Shown: positions 1 to 11,200 of the stretch, piece by piece
How positions within the stretch are numbered: position 1 is the first letter of the stretch
Layout: every line of letters begins with the position of its first letter
Notes under the pieces: generated by a model
What the model saw: only the letters and a program-made list of their open reading frames with translations
Database searches by the model: none
Told to the model about the DNA's origin: nothing
Program-made: the position numbers and the translations under genes
Assembly: GCA_030141605.1 (NCBI GenBank)
Contig: JAQGDQ010000106.1
Span: 436,001-500,000, forward strand
Reading direction: 5' to 3'
Source: Tubiluchus corallicola
Taxonomy: Eukaryota > Priapulida > Priapulimorpha > Priapulimorphida > Tubiluchidae
Length of the DNA: 64,000 nt

Positions 1-298
1 CAAATCATAAATAAAAAGCCGTATTGCTTAATTTTGTTCTGCAAATAATTTGCTTAAAAAATGTGCACAGTCACACTAAATTGTGCTGATTGCATGAAGT
101 TTCAAACATTTTAATGATAAAGAACATAATTGTAGTTGAGGTGGTGACAATGCCATTGTCATGGCTTCCTCCTGATATGCATTAGCTTCCCATGGGATAG
201 TAATATCGGTACCACTTAGCAATTCAAGTGTTGTAATTAATAATGCAACTTGATAATCAGGAAAGCATAGAAAACCCAGTCCTGTGATCTTTTTTTAG

Positions 299-3200
299 AT
301 GCATTTTTTGCAAGAAGCTAACAGAAAGGAGAGGGAAAAGGAAAGGCAGAGAAATAAAGAGACGGAGAACAAGAAAATTCAAGATCTACAAAGACAGGTG
401 TGCTTGCATGTTTGTTCTAGATTTTTCTAAAAAATGTTTCTACTGTTGTGCCTGCATGTTCATTCTAAATTTGTCTAAAAAATGTTTCTACTGTTGTGCC
501 TGCAGGTTCATTCTAAATTTGTCTAAAAAATGTTTCTACTGTTTTCTGGAAAATTCTTTATGCTCGTGTTACTTGTTGTTTTGCTGTTACAAGCACAGTT
601 GAACCTTCATTATCGATTACCTGAATATCGATTTGAAATAATGTCATTTTTAGGTGTGATCTATAAGTCACGCAAATTACAGATGTACTGTTATTAGACA
701 TTGAAGTTTAAATTTTTTTACTTTTTCATCTTATATGGCATAAATCTTAGTTATTTTGTGCATACGGGTGCAAACCATTCGACCAACTTTTGTAATTATA
801 AATTATTTTCCAAATGATTAATGTCCAAATGTGCTGTGGAGTTTATTAGCTTGTTTAGTTGAAGTTCTACTATATGCATTTGTCGAAATTTTAAATATAA
901 ACTTTTTCTGTAAATTAAGGCAATTTCTAAAGATATGATATTTCAAAAGTTAAGATTTTCTTTTTACATTTGCAGACATGTTTTGCTATCTCTTATCTTA
1001 AAAAGATCTACAAAGTGGTTTTTATATTGTTTTATAGATACGAGAATTAGAAGGCATTGTTCGGAAACGAAACCCAGATTCCGTTGCGTCACTCATTATG
1101 GCCGCAAATTCTTCGAGTTCCGACAACTCTCAAGAGCTGCAACATTTAAAGAATCAGAATAACAAACTACAGACAGAACTGGATAAAAAAGATTTGGAAA
1201 TGAAGGAGAAACTGGCCAATCTGAAAAAACAATTTGAAGACATTAAAGTAAAATTTATTTATGCTATTTTTCCATTTACATCGCAGCTTCATTAATAGTC
1301 TATCTTCTATATTTGATTCAATGGAAATATATTTTGTCTACTCCTGCTGTTATTTTAGTGAAACAAAAATTTATAGCATGCCTCACATAGCATTCACATA
1401 TTACTAAATCAGTGAGTATTTGTGTGACTTTAGGATGGGTATAAGCAACAAATCCAACATTTAGAGCATAAACTAGAGGAAAAAATGAAAAAGTTGGCTT
1501 CAGGCAAGTTTACACAGACTAGAGTGACTAGTCCTCGATCACCTACTTGCAAGCAAGAAACTAGAAGAGCTGTGAATTCATCTTCATTAACACGCCATTG
1601 GCAAAGTTCAGTTAATCGAAGCAGTCCTCCTTCGCAAACTTCTAGTCCAGAAAGAGCATCAACTGCATATTACTTCAGTAGACCATCTGCTTCAGGTAAA
1701 AGTTTGAAGTTTTCTGAAGTGACTAGTCTGTCTACAAGATTTCAAATAAATAAAATGCTATTTTTATTTGCTTAAGTCTGTTTTAGAATGCATTTTAGTT
1801 TTTATTTGACATTAGAATTCCCTTTTTTGATCGCAATGTAAGATTTCTTCGTGTTTTTGTCGAGTGGTACAATTTTGCAGTCTGTACCAATTTACAGCAA
1901 CATTTGTAGTTTCAAAATTGTGCAAAAATGAATTGAAACAATTGCAGATAATAAGTCTGAGGAATTTGCTGCCATGAGAACCAAAGTGTTATCGCTTATG
2001 CGTCAGTTGTCGTCTCAAAGGAGGGAGCTGGCATCAGTTAATAAAACATGCAATTACTTAAAGAAGGAAAGACAAGAACTGTTGGCTCAGTTAGGACGAC
2101 CTAGTAAGTAACAACATATACAGTCTAGCCTCGTTATCTCGCCCCTCGTTATGCCGCCAAACTCGTCTCTCGCCATAGAAAGTACCAGGACGGATTTCCT
2201 GCTTTGATATTTACCTCGTGAAGTCGCCACCCTCGCTTCTCGCCCTCGCCACGTCATGCTAGGATGAGTGCTTATGTAAACTATATTCGTTATGTCGCCA
2301 AACAGACAAACTCAGAGGTGAACGATCAATACATATACCGCGTGTCGATCAATATAACTGCGGTATGTAGACAATGCTGCTGTACTCGATAGACAGACAT
2401 AATTAATCTAGTGTGTGTCTCACCAGGATTAGATTAGGAGTGCTGTGGTTGGTTAATGCGCAGAGAAACTAAAGCGTCACCAATATCCTTACTCTATAAC
2501 ACCAAAGCTGCGTTTAAGTTTGAGTTTCCACAAAGTGTGAGCAACTTTACATGATGTCTCTGAAGCGAAAACTGTTTTGTCTTAATCGCAATCCGCTGGA
2601 CAAAGCTGAGCTGGGACGAAGTGACGGAGAGCTGTATCAAGAACTGCTGGCGCCACACGGGTATACTACCAATAGAAGCAGCAGCCGCGGACGCTGACAC
2701 TCAGTCGACAGCTGAAGCCCACCGTGCATTTCGCAACCTATTTGCAAAATATATTTTATATGTACATAGAGGAACACTATGTTAATCAACTATTATGTAT
2801 ATACATATTGACTAACTTCGTTATATTCCCGTTATCTCGCCATACTCGCCTCTCGCCAAAAATTTGCCCTAGACGGACAGTGGCGAAATAACGAGACTAG
2901 ACTGTAGTTATTTTTACATATTGAAAAGTGAATGACAAAAAATGGACAAAAATAGCGCAGATTTAACAATGAAGACCAATTTCAAAGGAAAGGTATAAAA
3001 TTACACAACACTACTATATCAACAATGAAGTTAGCTTTGGATTTTCGTAATGTAACAGAGATGAGAATCATTATATGCGGTGTGTGAAAAACCATCACGG
3101 TGTTTGAGCAGCAGAAAGTTTGTGGTATTTTTAAAGAAAACAACCCATTGTTAATTCATATGGGTTTGTAAGCTGGATTCCTAAAATCTGATTTAGAAAA

Positions 3201-5790
3201 AGAACCATTTTAAACGTTGATAAAACTCACTTGGATAAATACTCAGGGTCTCTTCTTGAGATTATGGAAGCTTTAGTCTTTCTTTTCTGTGATATACTTT
3301 TATACTATTTTAGAAACAAAAAGTGATTTTAGAGGAAAGAGGAATCACAGAGTAAGATCTGCATGCTCATCTACAAATGACAGTAAGAAACTAGCAAGAA
3401 ATTCTCCTAACATGTCGGAAGATTCTGCCAGGGCGAAAGTTTACGAACCAAGTGAATTCACAACGAGCAAAGAGGAGCATCTTACCCAGCGGGTAAAGAA
3501 CAAAAACAATCTAATGATAAATAAAAACAATGATATTAATGTTTTAATCAGTGATTATGTCATATTAATTCATCACAGTGCTTTGTCAACATTTACTTAC
3601 ATTTTGCAAGAAATATTTAGCTCTGCGATCGCACCTATTGTCATTCAGTTAGTAAAGAGCATTCTAAGCACTTGTAAGGCACCAAGAAGTTAAAAAATTT
3701 AATAAGTTGATCATTATTTGATATATGCTTTTAAAGGCATAAATCTTAACTGCAGAGTTTCTTTATTTTTCCAGATATTTTGAAAGCTCTACAGTTCACA
3801 GCAACATACTTTTTGCACATAGTCACATAGTTACACAGAACATTTTTGTAAAAATATAAAAAACTAAAGTGATGTGTTTAGACTGTGACAATGTGTTTAT
3901 TCATATTCAGATAGAAGAGTTATCTAAAACTTTACAAGAAGAAAGATTAGCTCACCAACAAGCACTGGCACAACTTGAATCTGATGCGAAGCAAGCTTTG
4001 AAAATTGCTGAATCCAAGGTGCGACTACAAGTCACTAAAACCAAATTGCACTTACCGTAGTTACCTGCCTAACAGTAGATTAATGTTCGAACTATAGTAG
4101 TAAATGTGAATTGCAAATTATGTTTGTTGCAGATTCTACAAATAAAAACAAATGTTTCAGTTTCAAAGCAAACAAAAGATAGTTTTACAAGCATTTCCAT
4201 TAGCGATGTATTTTTCAGTGCTATTTTAATAAACTGCTGTTAGCCAGAAAGTTAATGCAATTTATTTTTTCAGGCCAGCGACTATGCCAGTAGATCCGAG
4301 AAGCAAACTTACCTTCAGACCAGAACAAAACTTGATGAGTATACAGATTTCATTCATAAACAGCAGGTACTTTGTCATATTTATTACTAGCTGCACTTGC
4401 TACTTATATCTGTGAACTTCTAGTCCACTAAATGCCTTGTTGTGAAATTGCTTAGTTTATGCACTTAGTCAAGTACAGCTGAGCACTGTACCAAAAATAT
4501 TTTTACTTCCTAATAAGTTCTGATCAACTACCAGGTTTAGAAATTTGGAAACTGGAAAAAGACTAAAATAATAAAACTTTTCTGGAGAATTGAAGCTGAT
4601 GAATTCTCTTTTATTATAGCTACTTTTCACGATTCAGTTATACATTCAAAGTGATTTTCACTTATTGAGTTACCTTTGTCAGCAGTACAGTAATCAGAGT
4701 TTTTCATCATCACATGGTTGCATTAAGAGTTTTTTTTGCACATTTGTCTTCAGGAAGAGATTGCACTTCTAAAGAAACAGGTTAACCAGTCACGGTCCGA
4801 AAAGAAACAGTTATCTGAACTCCAACTGACTAAGCAACAGCAGCGCCTTGAAATAGAAAGCCTGCAACGTGAGCTTGCTGACGCTCAACAAAACCGGCCT
4901 CCTGTACGTTTGCTTTATTCAGTGATTTGTTCAAATGTGTGATAAGTCATTTTCTGGAATCTTTTTATTGCTAATATTTAAACCGAGCAGTAAGAGAACA
5001 TCTTTGTGTTACTTGTGTGCTACTGATATTATTCATTTGAAATTTGTATCTGAAAAGCATAAAAGAGACTTCAAATTAAAACATGACATGTTCAAAGCAA
5101 CAGAAGAACAACATAAGTTAACAAGAGCATGCAACTAAAATAATATAATTTTAAACTTTTTTTGTAAAAATGCTAATCTTTTACAGGAAAGCAAACAGTT
5201 TGACACACTACTTAAAGACCTCAATGATCTAGAGAGAAGGTATGATTAGCCTGTTAGCTTGTTGCCAGAGCAAGTTATAATTAACGCCGTAACTTATAAT
5301 TGATTGTACTACTTGGGAACGGTCATGTACATCAATGCACATTTTTTCAGCTATGTTTAGTTGTGCATGCATAACCTATACTTTGCAGCACAAATGTTGG
5401 CACCAGATAGTGGCACCACTAAAACTAATGTGTTGAATACATACGTCTATGGTCACTTTGAAATTTAAATTTACAACACAGTTAGCATCATCATATATCA
5501 TATTATTCATGCATTATTTTTACTACTATTGTATTATGCAAAAGTTAAAATTCTTATTCTATTTTGTTTTTATGATCAGTTTGTTTCTTAAATGTTGTTA
5601 TTATAGGTTTGCATGCCGGGAATTACAACTACAGTCGTTACAAAGTGGAATGAGGGGAACTCGAACTTATGGACTAGATTTCTTAACAACGAAATCTGCA
5701 CCCAGAAGTTCACAAATTCTAGAATTTCGGAAGGAACTGGACAACATTTTAGACTCTTTGAAAAAATTAAAATACCATCATGTATCATGA
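299..5790 (+). CDS. CEP162: CEP162-like centriolar coiled-coil protein, 3' part (10 exons)
   Basis: Ten phase-compatible exons: 299-397, 1038-1247, 1434-1695, 1948-2103, 3314-3492, 3911-4018, 4274-4366, 4754-4903, 5187-5239 and 5607-5790 (TGA stop). They give 497 residues; the 5' part lies left of the window. The product is almost wholly charged, Gln/Glu/Lys-rich coiled coil, interrupted by Ser/Pro-rich linkers (exons 3 and 5). Exon 2 begins with an RELEGIVRKRNPDS segment followed by SLIMAA, and the last exon ends with an EFRKELDNILDSLKKL helix; both resemble my recollection of CEP162 (QN1/KIAA1009). CEP162 binds axonemal microtubules at the distal centriole and promotes transition-zone assembly in cilia. 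The name rests on remembered motifs, since coiled coils are easily confused; the exon chain is much firmer. Intron 4 carries a pogo-like element and intron 1 a 48-bp tandem repeat. Poly(A) signals follow near 6.2 kb. Confidence 0.62.
405..545. repeat. three tandem 48-bp units in intron 1 of the CEP162-like gene
   Basis: Copies start near 405, 453 and 501; the third is cut short after about 41 bases. Each contains the core CTAAAAAATGTTTCTACTG. Because the unit is a multiple of three, an open frame of 16-residue Cys-rich repeats arises, but it starts inside the intron just after a good donor site and has no other coding support, so I treat it as non-coding. Confidence 0.85.
2121..2904. mobile_element. 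non-autonomous pogo/Tigger-like DNA transposon in an intron
   Basis: The left end reads CAGTCTAGCCTCGTTATCTC and the right end is its imperfect reverse complement, finishing GAGACTAGACTG. TA dinucleotides at 2119-2120 and 2905-2906 fit the TA target duplication of the Tc1/mariner/pogo superfamily. CTCGCC-type motifs recur just inside both ends. At 784 bp with no transposase frame it is an internally deleted copy. It sits between exons 4 and 5 of the CEP162-like gene. Confidence 0.8.
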
Positions 5791-6192
5791 CAGTCATGTT
5801 TTTGATGATACCTCAATATCTGAAGCCCTTATTGCTAACAACTATTTCATTGTTTCAATATTATCTGGTTTCTTTTTGGGATAAGGGATCCAGGAATTCA
5901 GAAGATTAGCATACAAATCAGATTGGAAGAATAATGAAACTTGTATTTATTTCACTTGTAAATGGCTATAAATTGGGCATGAAAATGTAAGCATTTGTGA
6001 ACTAGTAGTGCCTTAAGTTTTTGAGCTTATCTTGTAATTTTCTGTCAAATTGCAAGATGCAGATTTTCATTTGATATAATATAATCTATATATTTATAGT
6101 ATTTCATACAGTCTATATTACGTAAATTTTAAAATGTACAAAGATAAGTTAAAAAGCAGCATATACAGTGTAACGATAACAACGGCAACAAC

Positions 6193-6207
6193 AATAAACG
6201 AAATAAA
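6193..6207 (+). promoter_or_regulatory. poly(A) signals for the CEP162-like gene
   Basis: Two AATAAA hexamers (6193-6198 and 6202-6207) lie about 400 bases after the stop codon at 5790. They are the first clustered canonical signals downstream and probably set the 3' end of the transcript. Confidence 0.5.
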
Positions 6208-7891
6208 TTTAACATGTACATACATAAGAGTAACTTATTAATTACATTATACTTATACAGAACCTTTTCTGTCTGTGCACAACATGCAAAATCTGACTAT
6301 TTCTTTATGTACTGCTTCTTAAAACACCACACCTTTCAGCACTATGTACACATAAAAGAATGACATAAAATGTTAAAAATGAAACAAGTCATGATGACCC
6401 CCAATTTAGATATGACTCAATTTATACAATTCTACTACAGGTGTTTTGCAAAAACTCTGAAAAACAATGTTCCACATACGTTCTGTGAATGAAATGAAAT
6501 TACTGTAACTAATCCTAAATTAGCAATTTAAAGTGGAGGCTACTGTGTATTAACAAGTAGCGATACATTTATCAAAATGTAAATTATTAAATTGTTTGCA
6601 CTTCAGAGATATGCCTGAACAGAAATTTGACTAGAAAAGATTAAGCTGTCATGATAATAGTTACTATAGTGTGACTGCACAGCCTAATCCAAAGTCACCA
6701 CATAGTTATCCACTTAAAAGGGTTGATTTATGATATGTTACAACTCTGTGAAACAGAAAATTTGCCCAGTGCAAAATAAATGCCCGTGTTTTGCATTAAA
6801 GAATTTGTGATTATGAAGTTTGTTTTTTTTCACTACATTTCACCTTCTTCAGATCATCAGACAGTTATGCGCTTTAAAGGTGCTACTTTTTATGTATAAA
6901 AGACTAACCTGTGCTTTAAGAATAGTTCATAAGCTTCACATTAGAACCTACGCATTACTAGAGAAGTTCACTGAACCAGCAAGAGTAATTGGTTTCTCGA
7001 CGAGACATGAAAGTTCAACTATGTATTTTCAATAATAATGTGTAGATAAGTATAAAGTGTATGTTTAAATCAAATCTAACAGATTTTTTTGTCTTCAGCA
7101 CCACAATTCTTAGCCTAACTTGGATTCCTATCGAAATATATGAAGGGAAAACAACTGTTGCAAAGTAAACAAACCGTTTACTAAAAACAGAATTACTTTT
7201 TTATCTATTAAAATTATAAGTTTAAATGGAAAAGCTGAGCTTACAAGCTTCTTATGGTTTAAACCTTAAGAAGCTTTTATTCATTTTATTAAGACAGCTG
7301 ACAAGATACACAGAGAGGTGGAAAAGTCCTTCACTTGAAATTAGCCTCAATGAGCCAGTGAATTACTGGTTCATAGTCTCACCTTATATTGCTAACAATG
7401 CTAGGTTTTGGTTCTCAAGCATGTTTAGTATAAATAAATGGCTTTGCCAATGAATGCCGACTATAAAAACAAATCCCTCAGGACCTGCACTATCGGGTCA
7501 TTACTTTGAGAATAACATTTCATACAAACAGCAAATGATATGTTTATGAACATTCAAATTTTCGCTGGTGTGGAGTGAGTGTTTCTACACATTTTCTTAC
7601 ACAACAGTTATCAAATGCTTGAGTGCCTTCTCGCAAGATGCTCCCCACTTTTGCAGTGACAACGTTTGTTCGAAATTAACAGAAATGCAAATGTATAAGT
7701 GTCTTCAAAAGCTTTCGGTGTTCTGCAGTTTGATATCAAGCACAGCAGTACAGAATCGTGATTTTTGAAAGACTTTGTTACCTCCTGTCATGCTACCAGA
7801 CCTCTTCGTATAAAGAACTCCAGTATCTCTGATGTTAAAAGCAGTGTTGGTGATACAGCTTAAATGAAGTCTGAGTAACCAGAGCTTGAAC
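6208..7891. other. convergent intergenic region / 3' UTR
   Basis: This lies between the 3' ends of two convergent genes. The short open frames here (for example 6820-7035, 7226-7453 and 7568-7768) have no splice sites, start context or family resemblance that I can see. Part is probably 3' UTR of the minus-strand gene ending at 8162; TTTATT (AATAAA on the minus strand) occurs near 7276-7286. Confidence 0.5.
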
Positions 7892-8258
7892 CATGGGACA
7901 GTTCACGAAAATCACCATAAAGGATGACGTTTAAACATTCCTTTCCAATTACTTGATTCGGCTTGGTCCATTCGATTGTTGAGAAAGTGCAGCTTCCTTT
8001 CCAATTCATGGAAGTACATGGGACAGTTCACGAAAATCACCATAAAGGATGACGTTTAAACATTCCTTTCCAATTACTTTATTCGGCTTGGTCCATTCGA
8101 TTGTTGAGAAAGTGCAGCTTCCTTTCCAATTCGTGGAAGTACATGGGACAGTTCTCGAAAATCACCATAAAGGATGACGTTTAAACATTCCTTTCCAATT
8201 ACTTGATTCGGCTTGGTCCATTCGATTGTTGAGAAAGTGCAGCTTCCTTTCCAATTCC
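7892..8258. repeat. three tandem 125-bp copies containing the last coding exon
   Basis: Copies begin at 7892, 8017 and 8142, each with CATGGGACAGTTC, so the period is exactly 125 bp and the copies are nearly identical. On the minus strand the copy nearest 8258 is the terminal coding exon of the gene at 8162-13632. The two lower copies lie after its stop codon, in what should be 3' UTR. The middle copy has a TGA-to-TTA change on the plus strand (ACTTTATTCGG instead of ACTTGATTCGG), which creates an extra in-frame TAA on the minus strand. Confidence 0.93.
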
Positions 8259-11200
8259 AGCATTTCCTGCAAAAATAAAGGCAAGCAAGGTTTACAGCAG
8301 GCTGCTGAGCTTAGCAGCTGGTTGTACTTAACCACAGAAAATGCATTGTTTTCTTACCATCATGATGATAGTTAGTAAAAGTTAGACAACACATCTTTCA
8401 ATACAGTTGTGCAGCAATGGTAGCAGATGCCAAAGTTTGGACTCACTTTTAAAGCCAACTGGAACAGTTGTGCATTTTTCGCAGCTATCATAAATTGCAT
8501 AGCAAGCAACCAATACTTAATCAGCTATGTTGCAGATGAGATGAGATGTATGATTAATACATCTTATGTATAACTTATGATTGAGATATAATTGTACTAT
8601 GCATAATTTGAGCCCATAAGCACACTTACATTAATATTTCATCAAAAAACACACAGCGCCATTGCATTACTCATTTCCGTAGATCTTTTGTTGCACCCCT
8701 TATTAAAGGAAAACCAGACAATTGATTAGACTCAATCTCATTTTAATTTACTGTCCAAAATATACATTTTCTAGTAAAAATTAGCAATTCTTTCTTATAT
8801 TCGAATAATCAGCTTGGAAAGTTAATTAACAGCAGCGGAATGCAGCTATCGCCTACGTCACAAACTAACCACAGTTGGTGCAATGGTAGGTATCTTTCCT
8901 GCGAGTCAAGACATTTGCGTAAGCGAACATTGCTATAAGACGCTGATGTGATGTCACAAAAAGGGGCACTACATCACACTGATGTCACAGACGAACACTG
9001 CAGTTCATGACCATGCTTATCACGGTACCGGGCTTATTTGTCAACCCCGTGAATGTGACAAAAAGGTGACATTGCCAATCTTAGTGGATTCGCTGAGCCG
9101 CATGTCACTTTGAAAGTTTAACGAAATTTAATTATTCAAGGCAATTATTATTGAACCTAAGCTTTGATTTAAAAAAAAACTACTGTAATTTTCAATATTT
9201 CAGAGCATTTATTTTGAATTAATGTCTGCACAATCGTCCAGTTTTCTTTAAAGAATTTATATGTAAATGTATGGCTCAATTCACACTTACAATGTAACAT
9301 TTTTTCATTTTTAAACAAAGCCATGTTCACTTATGGCACTTTCAATTTCTGAAGATATTTCCTCTTTTCAACCTAGCCATTGTGACAGTGCTGTCATGTC
9401 ACTCTGTTAAAGAATGTTGAATAATGGCTTTAGAAAAATATGCAATGCACATAGTGTTGTGAAAAGTAATTCGTACATTTCTGAGAAAACTTTGGGGGGG
9501 GGGGGGAGTTACAATTCCGTGACTGGCTATCTTTTTAACTTCTGTTAGAACATTTTTGACTATGGATAGAATGCCTTTCAAACTGTCTAGAGATCTAACA
9601 ACCTTCATTAATTTAAAGGACTCCATGCATAGGAGGTTTACCCACAAGATGGCTACTCTGACAAGAAGGCTCAAATAAAAATAACTAAATCATTAGGGGC
9701 ACGTCTTCCACGTAAAATACAGAAACATTTACCTTTTGTAACTTTGAATTGCGTCTATACTTTAGGTCCGGTGTAATCGATTCCAACCGCTCTACCTAAA
9801 ATTACAATGATTTCATTAAAAATTTATTTCAATAATGTTATGGAGAAGTTCTTTAACATAAGGCAGGTCTAAGGGAGTAAGAAAGTATAATACAATACAA
9901 TGTGGTGTCGCTTAAATCAAATTACTGTAAACAAAATGATAATAATGTTGAAAATTCAGCAAGTAAAGAAACAATATACTTTGCTAAGCTAGTTTTGGGC
10001 TTTCCTTATGGCAATAAAGCATTCCCAAGAAAGGCACCAATTACTATCAGTTTAAGCTCCAGTAAAATGAATCAAAACTGACATTTTCTATTGAACAAAT
10101 TTCTTCTGTGATCAATAATTTCATGCTTGATGCACAGTAATAAATATCATAGTAAGTAATATAGTCAAAAATATACTTAAGACAAACGTTTACCCGTTTA
10201 AATAAATTCTCTAGCTTACTCCTGAGTGTTTCATTGTATGAAGGCATGTGAATCGTCCTTGGCTTTGGTTTAACTTCAATAAAAATATCATCGAAAATTA
10301 ATTATTTATGCATATCCTTAGCATGTAGCGATGCAAAATCAAAAGCTAATGTGTACATGTAAAATTAAAATATCATGACCGCACAGAGACAATTATCGGT
10401 AACGGCTGCTATTGTAATGCTATTAACACTCTGCATAGTATTCAAGTTAGTGAAGTGGCTTTGCTGCAGATTTACCAACAATTTGAATGGTTTAATTCAG
10501 AATTTTGGTTAAATAGTGTTAGTGGTTACAGTGTTCAATAACTCCGTGTTTCTATCTCATAAAGTATTTTAAGAGTTACAGGTAATTATGTAGTTATACA
10601 CTAGTTATTAAATTTTTAGTTATCAGTTTACCAGCTAAAAATTTCAAAAATGTGTCACAGTGCCAGCATAATTTAGTTTCAAATGCAGTTTTATAGATTA
10701 CAAATTATATACTGTGACACTTGGAATATTGTTCATCTTTAACTAACTTACCATTTTGATACATTGTAACTACTTCTAGTATGTATGGACTGAAAAATAA
10801 ACAAACAAACAAAAATAATAGCAACAAAAAAGAAATATCCATAACAGCTGAGAAGCAAACTGTAAGTGCAGACTGAAAAGTACCACTTTTACATTCCATT
10901 CGAATGTACTTCGCTTGTTTTCTTAGTAACAAGTCTAACAGAAACATGTCAGATTTAATTATTTATAAGTAATCATGTATATTTGCTTTCCTAAAAAAAG
11001 AGAAAAAACTTGGAAATAATACTTGAACAGCCTAGCTGTTAAGCACTAACGTGAAATATGAACAGATGATCTCCAAATCAAATAACAGCAAATTAAAAAA
11101 ACATGTTGAACAAAAAGTAATTAATTAACTATTAAACAAATTTGTACCTAGCTTTTGCATTTGGTATAATTTCTGCATTAATAGGAATCAAGCATCCCCT

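Noticed and set aside
408-602. Cys-rich repeat protein
   Set aside because: The frame is a by-product of a 48-bp tandem repeat inside an intron and starts just after a donor site.
601-650. Possible Tigger-like terminus (CAGTTGAACCTTCATTATCG)
   Set aside because: No matching opposite end was found nearby, and no TA duplication could be paired.
9494-9507. Run of G residues
   Set aside because: Simple homopolymer; likely length-variable and without further meaning.
9399-9674. 91-codon minus-strand frame
   Set aside because: It crosses a run of G that makes a poly-Pro stretch, has no splice support, and lies in the intron between the last two exons of the 8162-13632 gene.
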